Positions 50,172 to 58,382 of a DNA stretch of 64,000 nt are shown here, piece after piece. Source of the stretch: Methylobacterium sp. WSM2598 (GTDB taxonomy: Bacteria; Pseudomonadota; Alphaproteobacteria; Rhizobiales; Beijerinckiaceae). The stretch is from contig NZ_KB900609.1 in the NCBI RefSeq assembly GCF_000379105.1, forward strand, positions 7,031,489 through 7,095,488, read 5' to 3'. A program made the translations under genes and the position numbers. Each line of letters starts with the position of its first letter. The first letter of the stretch is position 1. Below the pieces are notes generated by a model. It did no database searches and was not told the DNA's origin. It saw nothing but the letters and a program-made list of their open reading frames with translations.

Positions 50172-50195
50172 CCGGACGATCACGTCCGGACAGCG
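50172..50195 (+). repeat. 24-bp block shared with the phage head operon gap
   Basis: It is the exact reverse complement of 16033-16056. Here it forms part of a hairpin GCGCTG.CCGGACG ... CGTCCGG.CAGCGC with one mismatch just behind cinA. Confidence 0.8.
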
Positions 50196-50249
50196 CCTGA
50201 TACGCCATCCGGTTGATGGCTTCGCCATCAACCGGATGGCGTATCAGGC
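50195..50249. terminator. 26-bp perfect inverted repeat between cinA and ratA
   Basis: Perfect 26-bp arms (GCCTGATACGCCATCCGGTT at the left start) have a 3-nt loop, TTC. The right arm contains the ratA stop codon. Convergent genes flank it, so it probably acts as a bidirectional terminator; its length and perfection suggest it was also once a mobile palindrome. Confidence 0.75.
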
Positions 50250-50699
50250 CCGCGCGTAGATCCGGTCCGCCCGGCTCTCGAACGCGTCCGTGAACTTGCG
50301 GAAGGCGCGGTCGAACATCTTGCCCATGAGCAGCCCGAGGGCGAGGCTCTTGAACTCGTAGGTGATGTAGAATTCGACCAGGCAGCCCCCGCCCGGCGCC
50401 TCCCGGAAGGTCCAGCGGTTCTCCAGGTGGCGGAACGGGCCGTCGATGTACTCGGCCACGATGCGCAGGTTGGGGCGGTCGAGCTGGACGCGGGTGGTGA
50501 AGCGCTCCGAGATCGCCTTGTAGCCGACGCTCATCTCGGCGACGAGGATCTCGCCCCCGGCCTCGCCCGGCTGGCGCCGCAGCACCCGCAGCGCGTCGCA
50601 GAGCGGCAGGAATTCGGGGTAGCGCTCGACGTCGGCGACGAGGGCGAACATGTCGTCCGGGCTGTGGCGGACGCTGCGGGTGGTGCGGAAGCTCGGCAT
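50244..50699 (-). CDS. RatA/Coq10-type START-domain protein
   Basis: This 151-residue polyketide cyclase/START-fold protein begins MPSFRTTRSVRHSPDDMFAL and has ERYPEFLPLCDALRVL and VEFYITYEFKSLALGLLMGK, the Coq10/RatA pattern. In alphaproteobacteria this single protein is thought to aid ubiquinone function; the RatA toxin role is specific to enterobacteria. It starts two bases after the lipA stop, so it is co-transcribed. Confidence 0.9.
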   Translation of the reverse strand: MPSFRTTRSVRHSPDDMFALVADVERYPEFLPLCDALRVLRRQPGEAGGEILVAEMSVGYKAISERFTTRVQLDRPNLRIVAEYIDGPFRHLENRWTFREAPGGGCLVEFYITYEFKSLALGLLMGKMFDRAFRKFTDAFESRADRIYARA

Positions 50700-50700
50700 G

Positions 50701-51663
50701 TCAGGCGGTGGCGAGGCGGTCGCGCCGGGCTTGGGAGAGCCTTGCGAAATCCGCCCCGGCATGGTGGGAGGAGCGCGTCAGCGGCGTCGCCGAGACCAGG
50801 AGGAAACCCTTGGCGTAGGCCGTGGTTTCATAGGCCCGGAACTCCTCGGGCGGCACGAAGCGCAGCACCGGATGGTGCTTCTTCGTCGGCTGCAGGTACT
50901 GGCCGATGGTGAGGAAATCGACGTCGGCCGAGCGCAGGTCGTCCATCAGCTGAAGCACCTCGTTGCGCTCCTCACCGAGGCCCACCATGATCCCCGACTT
51001 GGTGAACATGGTCGGATCGAGCTCCTTCACCTTCTGGAGGAGGCGCATCGAGTGGAAGTAGCGGGCGCCCGGGCGGACCGTGAGGTACTTCGACGGCACC
51101 GTCTCGAGGTTGTGGTTGAAGACGTCGGGCTTGGCCGCGACCACCACCTCCAGGGCCCCGTCCTTGCGCAGGAAGTCGGGGGTGAGCACCTCGATGGTGG
51201 TGCCCGGGCTCGCCCGCCGGATCGCCCCGATCACCGCCGCGAAATGGCCCGCGCCCCCGTCCCCGAGGTCGTCCCGGTCGACCGAGGTGACGACCACGTG
51301 CGAGAGGCCGAGCCTCGCCACCGCGTCGGCGACGCGGGCGGGCTCCTCCCCGTCGAGGGCCTGCGGCAGGCCGGTGCGCACGTTGCAGAAGGCGCAGGCC
51401 CGCGTGCAGGTATCCCCCATGATCATGAAGGTGGCGTGCTTCTTCTCCCAGCACTCGCCGATGTTGGGGCAGCCCGCCTCCTCGCAGACCGTGACGAGCC
51501 CGTGCTCGCGCACGATCCGGTTGGTCTCGGCCCAGCCGGGCGAGCCCGGCGCCTTGACGCGGATCCAGTCGGGCTTGCGCTGGATCGGCTGGTCGGGCCG
51601 GTGCGCCTTCTCCGGGTGGCGCGGGCGGGCATCGTGGGCGAGGAGATCGAGGACGACGGCCAT
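50701..51663 (-). CDS. lipA: lipoyl synthase LipA
   Basis: This 320-residue radical SAM enzyme inserts two sulfurs into octanoyl-protein. The auxiliary cluster ligands are in VCEEAGCPNIGECWEKKHAT, and the radical SAM CxxxCxxC is in GDTCTRACAFCNVRTG. Other landmarks are VTSVDRDDLGDGGAGHFAAV and TIGQYLQPTKKHHPVLRFVP. ATG 51663 (MAVVLDLLAHDARPRHPEKA) fits the family. ratA follows immediately. Confidence 0.97.
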   Translation of the reverse strand: MAVVLDLLAHDARPRHPEKAHRPDQPIQRKPDWIRVKAPGSPGWAETNRIVREHGLVTVCEEAGCPNIGECWEKKHATFMIMGDTCTRACAFCNVRTGLPQALDGEEPARVADAVARLGLSHVVVTSVDRDDLGDGGAGHFAAVIGAIRRASPGTTIEVLTPDFLRKDGALEVVVAAKPDVFNHNLETVPSKYLTVRPGARYFHSMRLLQKVKELDPTMFTKSGIMVGLGEERNEVLQLMDDLRSADVDFLTIGQYLQPTKKHHPVLRFVPPEEFRAYETTAYAKGFLLVSATPLTRSSHHAGADFARLSQARRDRLATA

Positions 51664-51768
51664 GGGCGATCCGGGCGCGGCGCCCAACCCCTGGGGCGCC
51701 GAGGCCCTGACTTAAGGGCTCGCCGCCCGCGGGGCAAATGGGACGTGACGCCCCGCCGCGCGCCCGGC

Positions 51769-52059
51769 TCAGTAGGTCGGGCGCTGCCCCTTCACGGCCC
51801 GGTAGACGGTGATGACGATCACGGCGCCGACCGTCGCGGAGATCAGGTTGCGCCAGAAGCCGAAGATCGGGATGTGGAGCTGCGCCGCCAGGAAGTTGCC
51901 GACCACGCCGCCGATGATGCCGAGCACGATGTTGGCGAGGAGGCCCATGGTCGAGGAGGTGAATTTCTCCGCGAGCCAGCCCGCCAGCGCCCCGATGACG
52001 ATCGCCATGAAGAAGCCGACGCCCGGTTGTCCGAGCGCCCCGTAGATGTGACCGTTCAT
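51769..52059 (-). CDS. GlsB/YeaQ/YmgE family small membrane protein
   Basis: This 96-residue protein of the transglycosylase-associated family has three membrane helices (GFFMAIVIGALAGWLAEKF, LLANIVLGIIGGVVGNFLAA, NLISATVGAVIVITVYRAVK) with the conserved GxxGG pattern. It is usually stress-linked, with unknown biochemistry. AGGAGGGG precedes the ATG. Confidence 0.88.
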   Translation of the reverse strand: MNGHIYGALGQPGVGFFMAIVIGALAGWLAEKFTSSTMGLLANIVLGIIGGVVGNFLAAQLHIPIFGFWRNLISATVGAVIVITVYRAVKGQRPTY

Positions 52060-52128
52060 TGATCCCCTCCTTGACCCTGGGTCCCGCGCGCCGGGCCGGG
52101 CGGCGCGGCGCATCCGATTCCGTGCCGG

Positions 52129-53169
52129 TCAATAATGGGGGACCGTGCGGGTCTCCACCAGGGGCGCCTCCATCCGGAAATGCAGGCCGGCCGGGGCGAA
52201 GTCGAAGCGGATATCCGCCCCGCACTGCATGGTCAGCACCCGTTGCAGCAGGGTCGAGCCGAAGCCCTTGCGGGTGGGCGGGCGGGCCGGCGGGCCGCCG
52301 CGCTCGGTCCAGTCGAGCCGCAGCCGCCGGGCGCCCTCCGCCGCCCTGATCTCCCAGCGCACCGCGATGCGGCCCTCCGGCACCGAGAGCGCCCCGTGCT
52401 TGGCGGCGTTGGTGGTGAGTTCGTGGATCGCCATCCCGGTCGGCACCGCGAGGTCCGCCGTCAGCTCCACGGGCGGGCCGTCGAGGGCGATGCGCCGCCC
52501 CTCCGCGTCGTTGTAGGGGGCGAGTTCGTTCTCCAGCATCTCCTGCAGCGAGGCCATCTGCCAGTAATCGTCGGTGAGGAGATTGTGGGTCTTGGCGAGC
52601 GAGATCACCCGGGCGGAGAAGCTCTGGTAGAACTCGTCGACGCTGGTGGCCGAGCGCGACGAGGCGCCGAGCAGGGCCTGCACGGTGGCCAGGGTGTTCT
52701 TCACCCGGTGGTGCAGCTCGCGGATGAGGAGGGTCTGGCGCTCGGCGGTCTGCTGGCGCTCGCGCAGGAAGGCGGCGGCCTCGCGCTGGCGCCGGCGCGC
52801 CCGCACGGCGAAGCGCGCCGCCGTCAGCAGGGTGGTCGGGTGGAAGGGCCGCTCCAGGAGCGTCACGTTGCCCAGGATCTCCATCAGCCGCGGATCGGGC
52901 GGGGAGCCGCGCAGGGTCAGGAGCAGGAACGGGTAGTCCGACCAGGGTTCCTGGCCGGCGATCCAGGCCGCGAGGTCGCGCCGGTCGGCGTCGCGCAGCG
53001 CCTCCTCGGTGACGACCGCGCAGCTGCCCGCGTCGAGGCGCGCCACGAGGTCGGGCAGCCCCGCGCAGAGGGCCGCCCGCAGGCCGCCCTCGCTCAGGAT
53101 GGCGCTCGCCACGACGGCGTCGCGGCCCGTGGGAGCCAGGATCAGGACCGGTGGATCAGTCTCGCTCAT
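52129..53169 (-). CDS. HWE-family histidine kinase with receiver-like N-terminus
   Basis: Of the 346 residues, 1-115 look like a receiver fold (VLILAPTGRDAVVASAILSE, PFLLLTLRG, LLERPFHPTTLLTAARFA), but the usual acidic phosphoacceptor pocket is not evident. A coiled linker leads to the HWE core, LIRELHHRVKNTLATVQALL (phospho-His about 153), AIHELTTNAAKHGALSVPEG and the W-x-E of LRLDWTERGGPP. HWE kinases often feed the general stress or light responses. Its start overlaps the end of the KaiC-like gene by 14 nt, so the two are co-translated and probably act together. Confidence 0.88.
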   Translation of the reverse strand: MSETDPPVLILAPTGRDAVVASAILSEGGLRAALCAGLPDLVARLDAGSCAVVTEEALRDADRRDLAAWIAGQEPWSDYPFLLLTLRGSPPDPRLMEILGNVTLLERPFHPTTLLTAARFAVRARRRQREAAAFLRERQQTAERQTLLIRELHHRVKNTLATVQALLGASSRSATSVDEFYQSFSARVISLAKTHNLLTDDYWQMASLQEMLENELAPYNDAEGRRIALDGPPVELTADLAVPTGMAIHELTTNAAKHGALSVPEGRIAVRWEIRAAEGARRLRLDWTERGGPPARPPTRKGFGSTLLQRVLTMQCGADIRFDFAPAGLHFRMEAPLVETRTVPHY

Positions 53170-54664
53170 CACCGCCCTGATCGGCCAGCAGCCGGCCGAG
53201 ATCTCCCACGTAGGTCGGAACGCCCGTCAGCACGCCCCGGAAGGCCGAGAGGGGCTCGCCCACCTGCAAACCGTCACCGCCGATCCGCAGTTCCCGGATC
53301 GCGGCCTCGTGCGGGCCGACCCGCTTCTTGATCACCGAGATCGCCCGCCGCAGCGCTCCCCCGGCCTCGAAGAACCGGAACAGCAGGATCGTGTCGCTGA
53401 GGTAGGTGAGATCGATCGGCGACGACATCTGCCCGATCAGCCCGTGCTGGGCCAGCACCAGCAGGGTCGTGACCCCCTGCTGGTTCAGGTAGGTCAGGAT
53501 CTCGTGCATCTGGAGCAGCAGGTACTGCTCCTCCGGCATGGCGTTGTGGTAGCCGGTGAGCGAGTCGATCAGCACGACGCGGGCATCGTCCCGCTCCACC
53601 GCCTCGCGCACGATCGCCGTGAGCTCGCCGGGCGAGACCTCGGCCGGGTCGATCTGCTCCAGCCGCAGCAGGCCCGACTGGCAGTAGGGCTCGATATCCA
53701 TGCCGAGACCCCGCGCCCGCCGCTTGAGCACGCTCGACGCCTCGTCGAAGCTCAGGATCAGCGCGTGATCGCCGCGCTGCAGGGCGCTCACCAGGAAGGC
53801 GAGCGCGCTCGACGACTTGCCGACCCCGGAGGGGCCGAGCAGCATCGTGCTGGTGCCCCGGTCGAGCCCGCCGCCGAGCAGCGCGTCGAAGGCGGCGATG
53901 CCGCTCGTGAGCCTCTCCTCCGGGAAGGCGTGGCCGTGCTCGGCCGCGATCAGGCGGGGGAAGATCGACACGCCCCCCTTCCGGATCACGAAGTCGTGGT
54001 AGCCGCCCCGGAAGGCGGTGGCCCGCATCTTGATCACCCGCAGCCGCCGCCGCTCGCCGCCGTAGAGGGGCGCGAGCTGCTCCAGCCGCACCACCGCGTG
54101 GCAGAGGCTGTGCAGGTTCAGGTCGTCCTGCTCGGAGGTGATGTCGTCGAGGAGCAGCGCGGTCGTGTCGTGGATGAGCAGGAAGCTGCGCAGGGCGAGC
54201 ACTTGGCGCCGGAAGCGCAGCGAGCCCTGCGAGAGCAGGCGGATCTCCGACAGGCTGTCGACCACCACCCGCTGCGGCTTGATGCGGTCGATCTCGGCGA
54301 TCGCCATCCGGACCGTCTCGCCGAGTTCGAGGTCGGACGAGTGGACGAGGCTCTGCTGCTGGGAGGGATCGAGGGAGAGTTCCGGCGGCACCAGTTCGAA
54401 CACCTCGATCCCGTCGAGGCTCCAGCCGTGCCGCTCTGCGACGTTGAGGAGCTCGCGCCGGCTCTCCGAGAGCGTGATGTAGAGGCAGCGCTCCCCCGCA
54501 CGCGCGCCGTCGAGCAGGAATTGCAGGGCCAGCGTGGTCTTGCCCGAGCCGGGCCGCCCCTCGATCAGATGCGCGCGGTTCGCCGCGTAGCCCCCGCCGA
54601 GGATGTAATCCAGGCCGGGAACGCCGGTGGCGATCCGAGTCGCGTCGTCGGATGGTGCGGTCAT
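53156..54664 (-). CDS. KaiC-like tandem RecA-fold ATPase
   Basis: This 502-residue protein has two KaiC domains. The first has Walker A LIEGRPGSGKTTLALQFLLD (about 38) and the second LLGPSGVGKSSSALAFLVSA (about 276), with LILSFDEASSVLKRRARGLG and DARVVLIDSLTGYHNA in the second domain. The phosphorylated Ser-Thr pair of cyanobacterial KaiC corresponds to Thr-Tyr in SPIDLTYLSDTILLFRFFEA by my alignment. No kaiA or kaiB is nearby. It is followed by a coupled HWE kinase, an arrangement found for KaiC homologues in other non-cyanobacterial species, linked to stress or light signalling rather than a proven clock. Confidence 0.9.
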   Translation of the reverse strand: MTAPSDDATRIATGVPGLDYILGGGYAANRAHLIEGRPGSGKTTLALQFLLDGARAGERCLYITLSESRRELLNVAERHGWSLDGIEVFELVPPELSLDPSQQQSLVHSSDLELGETVRMAIAEIDRIKPQRVVVDSLSEIRLLSQGSLRFRRQVLALRSFLLIHDTTALLLDDITSEQDDLNLHSLCHAVVRLEQLAPLYGGERRRLRVIKMRATAFRGGYHDFVIRKGGVSIFPRLIAAEHGHAFPEERLTSGIAAFDALLGGGLDRGTSTMLLGPSGVGKSSSALAFLVSALQRGDHALILSFDEASSVLKRRARGLGMDIEPYCQSGLLRLEQIDPAEVSPGELTAIVREAVERDDARVVLIDSLTGYHNAMPEEQYLLLQMHEILTYLNQQGVTTLLVLAQHGLIGQMSSPIDLTYLSDTILLFRFFEAGGALRRAISVIKKRVGPHEAAIRELRIGGDGLQVGEPLSAFRGVLTGVPTYVGDLGRLLADQGGDERD

Positions 54665-54916
54665 GGCGGCCCCTGGGTGGAATCCTGCCGCCCCCCTAAC
54701 AGATGCCGCCTGCGGTTGCACGCGGCCTCCAGGATATTCAGTGTTCCAGATTACTTTTAGTCTTGCCAGGATTAGACGGCACAAACGACGCGCGAATGCC
54801 CGCGCAATGTGCGCCAGGACACATCATTTCCGCCACAGCGGCGCTATTGAGGGGGACGACGCCGATTGCGAGCGACGCAGAATGCTGCCGCGCTTGCCCG
54901 AGATCAGGGGCGTGTC

Positions 54917-55393
54917 ATGCAGATTGCTTGGCCTCACCGTCACTGTGACGGATCGGTTCATTACACCCATTGCTGCGCCGAGGCCGTCGAGGCGCTCCCG
55001 GCCTTCGAGCGGACGGATCGCCCGGCCCGGATGGGCCGGCGCCTGCGCGCCGCGCTCGGGGCGGCGGCGGCGGCGCTCGGCCTCGCCACGGCGGGGTTCT
55101 GGCTGATGATGCTGAGCACGCCGCCGGTGTCCCAGGCCGCCCTGCCGGCCGGGGCCGACCTGTGCCGGAATGCGGGGCACGAGGTCCGCACCCTGATGGA
55201 GGCCGAGATTGCCCGCCGGGCCCGGATCGGCGCGGCCCCGGGCCAGGCCGCCTTCAACGAGTTGCTGCTGTGGAAGCAGGCCGCCGAGGGCGCCTGCGCG
55301 GCGGGCCGCACCCGCGACGCCCTGCGCGAGTTCCAGGCGCTGGAGCGGCTGCTCGCGGCCCGCGCCAGCCGTCCCGCCGCCGACGAGGAGTGA
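54917..55393 (+). CDS. hypothetical single-pass membrane protein
   Basis: This protein of 158 residues has a Cys/His-rich cytoplasmic N-terminus (residues 1-35, with HCDGSVHYTHCC), one membrane helix (ALGLATAGFWLMMLSTPPV, about 55-73) and a periplasmic helical domain (GHEVRTLMEAEIARRARIGA, ELLLWKQAAEGACAAG). AGGGG precedes ATG 54917; ATG 55030 is an alternative that would drop the Cys/His part. No family was recognised. It is divergent from the KaiC-like gene. Confidence 0.55.
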   Translation: MQIAWPHRHCDGSVHYTHCCAEAVEALPAFERTDRPARMGRRLRAALGAAAAALGLATAGFWLMMLSTPPVSQAALPAGADLCRNAGHEVRTLMEAEIARRARIGAAPGQAAFNELLLWKQAAEGACAAGRTRDALREFQALERLLAARASRPAADEE

Positions 55394-55495
55394 GGGCGGC
55401 TGCGCCCGCCGCGGGCGCCCCGCCTTGCGCTCCGGCGCCGCGCGCGCTTGGGTGGGGCCCGGGCGGCGCGGCGCCGCCCCGGCCGGGAGGGGCGC

Positions 55496-56227
55496 ATGGC
55501 GGAGCGGGAGCGACCGGCCTTCGTGCTGGTGCACGGGGCGTGGCACGGCGGCTGGTGCTGGCGGCGGGTGGCCGACCTGCTGCGCGGGCGGGGCCACCGC
55601 GTCTTCGCCCCGACCTGCACCGGGCTCGGCGAGCGGGCGCATCTCCTCTCCCGCGCCGTCACCCTCGACACCTTCGTGCGGGACGTGGCGGGCCTGATCG
55701 TCGCGGAGGAACTCGACGACGTCGTGCTCGTCGGCCATTCCTTCGGCGGGCTCCCGGTCAGCGGCGTCGCCGACGCGATGCCGGAGCGGATCCGCCACCT
55801 CGTCCTCCTCGACGCGATGCTGGTCGAGCCCGGGCGCGCGCCCTTCGACGCGGTGCCGCCGGACCTCGCCGCCGCCCGGCGCCGGGCCGCCGCCGAGACG
55901 AGCGGGGGTGTGAGCCTGCCGGTGCCGCCCCCCGAGGCCTTCGGGGTGTTCGATCCCGCCGACGCCGCCTGGCTCGCCCGGCGCCTGACGCCCCACCCGC
56001 TCGGCACCTACGAGAGCCCGCTCGTCCTGCGCAACCCGGTCGGCAACGGGCTGCCGCGCACCTACGTGGATTGCACCGCCCCCACCTACCCGGCCCTCGA
56101 CGGCGTGAAGGAGTGGGTCCGGCGCCAGCCGGGCTGGCGCTTCGCCGACCTCGCGACGGGGCACGACGCCATGGTGAGCGCGCCCGAGGCCACCGCCCGC
56201 CTCCTGCTGGACTGCGCGGGCGCCTGA
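55496..56227 (+). CDS. alpha/beta hydrolase (EstC/salicylate-esterase-like)
   Basis: This 243-residue protein has the oxyanion segment VLVHGAWHGGWCWRRVADLL (residues 11-30), the nucleophile elbow VVLVGHSFGGLPVSGVADAM (Ser about 84) and a His near the C-terminus in LATGHDAMVSAPEATA. This is the pattern of plant HNL/esterase-like and bacterial EstC enzymes. It probably hydrolyses small esters in the cytoplasm. GGGAGGGG lies in front of ATG 55496. Confidence 0.9.
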   Translation: MAERERPAFVLVHGAWHGGWCWRRVADLLRGRGHRVFAPTCTGLGERAHLLSRAVTLDTFVRDVAGLIVAEELDDVVLVGHSFGGLPVSGVADAMPERIRHLVLLDAMLVEPGRAPFDAVPPDLAAARRRAAAETSGGVSLPVPPPEAFGVFDPADAAWLARRLTPHPLGTYESPLVLRNPVGNGLPRTYVDCTAPTYPALDGVKEWVRRQPGWRFADLATGHDAMVSAPEATARLLLDCAGA

Positions 56228-56299
56228 TCCGGGTTCCGCGCGGCCTGTTCGGATCCGGCGCCGATCCGTCCGGACGGCCCAGGATGCGGACGCATCGGG

Positions 56300-56366
56300 C
56301 CGTCGATCCTCTCGCAGTCCCGGCACGCGCCAATCGCGCGTGCCGGGACTGCGAGAGGATCGACGG
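56300..56366. terminator. perfect 31-bp inverted repeat, long hairpin
   Basis: Arms 56300-56330 and 56336-56366 are exact complements (left arm begins CCGTCGATCCTCTCGCAGTC) with a 5-nt loop, CAATC. It lies between the convergent esterase and a 94-residue gene, so it probably serves as terminator both ways. Perfect pairing over 31 bp is more than termination needs. Confidence 0.7.
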
Positions 56367-56400
56367 TCGTGGGAACGGTCATGGGACATGACCGCCGCTG

Positions 56401-56685
56401 TCAGGCCATGGTGACGGTGGCCTGGGCCTGATCGATCTCGATCAGCCTGAGACCGAACGGGCGGCCCTCCCGCGCCTCCCAGTCGGCCAGGGCGGCGTTG
56501 ACCTCGTCCGGCCCCTCCTCGGCCAGGGCGCGGCGGCCCACCGGCGCCGCGAGGGCGTGGGCCACCTCCTCGATCAGCCTCGTCCGGCTCGCCGTGTCGG
56601 CCTGGCCCGCGGCGGCCAGATAGGCGCCGACGATCTGGCGCGACAGGGTCTCGATGACGGCCTGGTTCACGGAAGTCATGACCAT
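56401..56685 (-). CDS. hypothetical small helical protein (94 residues)
   Basis: It starts MVMTSVNQAVIETLSRQIVG with a mainly helical first half, a charged middle and an end reading LRLIEIDQAQATVTMA. There is no membrane segment or known domain. GAGGGA lies about 10 nt before ATG 56685; the in-frame ATG at 56679 is an alternative. The function is unknown. Confidence 0.55.
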   Translation of the reverse strand: MVMTSVNQAVIETLSRQIVGAYLAAAGQADTASRTRLIEEVAHALAAPVGRRALAEEGPDEVNAALADWEAREGRPFGLRLIEIDQAQATVTMA

Positions 56686-56785
56686 GTGGGCGTGTCCCTC
56701 CGGGCGATCGCGGCTCCGTCGGCCGGTCCCCAACAACACCGCAGCCCCGCCGGCGTTGCGCTCGGCCGCGCCTCGGCCCGCGCCC

Positions 56786-57094
56786 TCAGCTCCCTTGGCT
56801 CGCGGCCCGGTGGGAGGCGAGGGTGACCACCTCGGCGCTCGGCGGGGTGGCCGGCTTGTCCGGGTGCATCATGAAGATCACCGGGCTGCGGGGCGTGTAT
56901 CCCGGATTGCCGCGCAGGTTGAGCAGCGGCTGGAGCTCGATCGCCGCGAGGTCCGCCATGGTGGCGTCGCGCCAGACATGGCCCGGCGACGAGGTCTTGC
57001 CGAAGGGCCACCAGCCCGGGCGGACGGCCTCGACCTGCAGCACCAGCTTGCCGGTCAGGGTGCGGCGGAAGTTGAAGCGACCCGTTATGGCCAT
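56786..57094 (-). CDS. hypothetical protein (102 residues)
   Basis: It starts MAITGRFNFRRTLTGKLVLQ and continues VEAVRPGWWPFGKTSSPGHV, WRDATMADLAAIELQPLLNL, beta-rich in the first half with several Trp residues. No signal peptide or named family was recognised. It is on the same strand as the 94-residue gene, about 100 nt away. Confidence 0.6.
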   Translation of the reverse strand: MAITGRFNFRRTLTGKLVLQVEAVRPGWWPFGKTSSPGHVWRDATMADLAAIELQPLLNLRGNPGYTPRSPVIFMMHPDKPATPPSAEVVTLASHRAASQGS

Positions 57095-57272
57095 GACCGA
57101 CCCTCCACCGGGCCACCGTGCGGCCCGTCCCTCAACCAACCCTAAAGACACGCTCCGGGTTCGCCGGCACCCGCACCGGCGGCGGAGCGCCCGCCTCCGC
57201 TTGCCCCGCGGACCGGGCCGTGCTCTCTGCACCAAGATAAGGGCCGCGCGCGAATCGGCCACGGGGGGTGGG

Positions 57273-57572
57273 ATGCAGCAGAAGCTGGCCTTCGGGGTCT
57301 TCCTCGTCATGGGGGTGACCAACCTGCTGGCCGTGCAGGCCGGGCTGATCCAGGTCCTGGGCCTGCCCTGGCCGCTCGCCTTCCTGGTGGCGATCCCGTT
57401 CTTCTATTTCCGCTACGTGGGATCGGTGGCCGGCATCCTCGGGGCGGTGGTGGGGTGGCACTGGTCCCTGCCCGCCGCCGTGGTGCTCTTCGCCTGGCCG
57501 GCCCTTCTCTACGGCGTCCTGCGCGGCTGGAGCGAGGTCGCGGCCCTGCTGACGCCGCGCCGGGCCGCCTGA
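57273..57572 (+). CDS. small integral membrane protein (99 residues)
   Basis: About three hydrophobic segments are visible (LAFGVFLVMGVTNLLAVQAG, LAFLVAIPFFYFRYVGSVAG, AGILGAVVGWHWSLPAAVVL) with a short basic C-terminus. It starts at ATG 57273 after GGGGGGTGGG. No family is known to me. Confidence 0.65.
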   Translation: MQQKLAFGVFLVMGVTNLLAVQAGLIQVLGLPWPLAFLVAIPFFYFRYVGSVAGILGAVVGWHWSLPAAVVLFAWPALLYGVLRGWSEVAALLTPRRAA

Positions 57573-57693
57573 TCCCGGCGGGCGAAAGGCTCGTCCTCGA
57601 ACCTCGCCGGGCCCCGCCCGGCCTGGAAACTTCCCAGCAGGGCGCGCGTTGAAGGGCCCACGCGCGACGCGCGAAACGCTAGGGAGGGCAGAG

Positions 57694-57960
57694 ATGAGAC
57701 GGTTCCTGCTCGGAGTGGTTGCGTTCTCCACCATCATCGCCGGCCCGGGGGCGAGTCTCGCCCAGGGCCTCTCGATCGGGCCGGGCGGCGTGCGCATCGA
57801 CGACGGCCGCGGCCCGCCCGGCTATCGCCGCGGCTATTCCGAGGAGGGCGGGCGCCGCCGCGGCATGTGCCGCGAATTGCGGCAGGCCTGCCTGCACAAG
57901 GAGGAACTCGGCGAGCAGGGCGCCGGCAATTGCCGCCGCTACCGCCGGATGTGCGGTTGA
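57694..57960 (+). CDS. small secreted Cys- and Arg-rich protein (88 residues)
   Basis: A signal peptide (FLLGVVAFSTIIAGPGASLA, cut after AQG) is followed by a Gly/Arg-rich stretch and a C-terminal part with four Cys (GMCRELRQACLHKEELGEQG, NCRRYRRMCG) spaced to allow two disulfides. GGGAGGGCAGAG precedes the ATG. Similar short periplasmic proteins are common in Methylobacterium-like genomes without known function. Confidence 0.65.
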   Translation: MRRFLLGVVAFSTIIAGPGASLAQGLSIGPGGVRIDDGRGPPGYRRGYSEEGGRRRGMCRELRQACLHKEELGEQGAGNCRRYRRMCG

Positions 57961-57973
57961 CGCGCCCGGGCGG

Positions 57974-58080
57974 CGGACCGCCTGCGGGCCGCCGCCCAAC
58001 CACCCACGCGACGGGCCGCCTGCGGGCCGTCGCCCAACGCGCCCACGCGACGGGCCGCTTGCGGGCCGCCGCCCGACGCT
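57974..58080. repeat. tandem repeat, 39 bp x 2.7
   Basis: Units start at 57974, 58013 and 58052 (the last is incomplete) and share CCGCCTGCGGGCCGC and CCCACGCGAC blocks with few changes. The array fills the space between the secreted Cys protein and a 43-residue ORF. Confidence 0.85.
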
Positions 58081-58154
58081 CCATCTGTTCTCTTTATGTT
58101 CTCGCAGGAGGCGGGCCGACGGCCCCCCGGCGAGCCTGGGAGCGGAGGGGCCGG

Positions 58155-58286
58155 ATGGCGGACCAGCACGACGAGGAGGCGGAGGAGGTCGCGCGGGTCG
58201 AGCAGGCGGCGCGGATCGCGGCGCTGCGCGACGCCGAGCAGGAGCGCATGACCGAGATCCTGCTCGCCCGGGGCGACGCGCCCTGA
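58155..58286 (+). CDS. 43-residue acidic helical small protein
   Basis: It starts MADQHDEEAEEVARVEQAAR and is very acidic and probably a single helix, with the second half IAALRDAEQERMTEILLARG. GGAGGGG precedes the ATG. The gene is short enough that chance is possible, yet the codon pattern and ribosome site favour a real gene. Confidence 0.45.
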   Translation: MADQHDEEAEEVARVEQAARIAALRDAEQERMTEILLARGDAP

Positions 58287-58382
58287 GCCGGGGCGAGGCG
58301 CCGCATCCGGGCGCGATGCGGATTGCCGGGAACCGGGGGCCGGGGAAGACCGTCATACCGCGGCCCCCTGCCGAGGTCAGCC

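Noticed and set aside
54711..54760. EcfG-type (general stress) promoter upstream of the KaiC-like gene
   Set aside because: GGAAC is present on the minus strand, but no CGTT-like -10 occurs at the required distance.
57974..58080. Possible CRISPR-like repeats
   Set aside because: Contiguous 39-bp tandem units without unique spacers.
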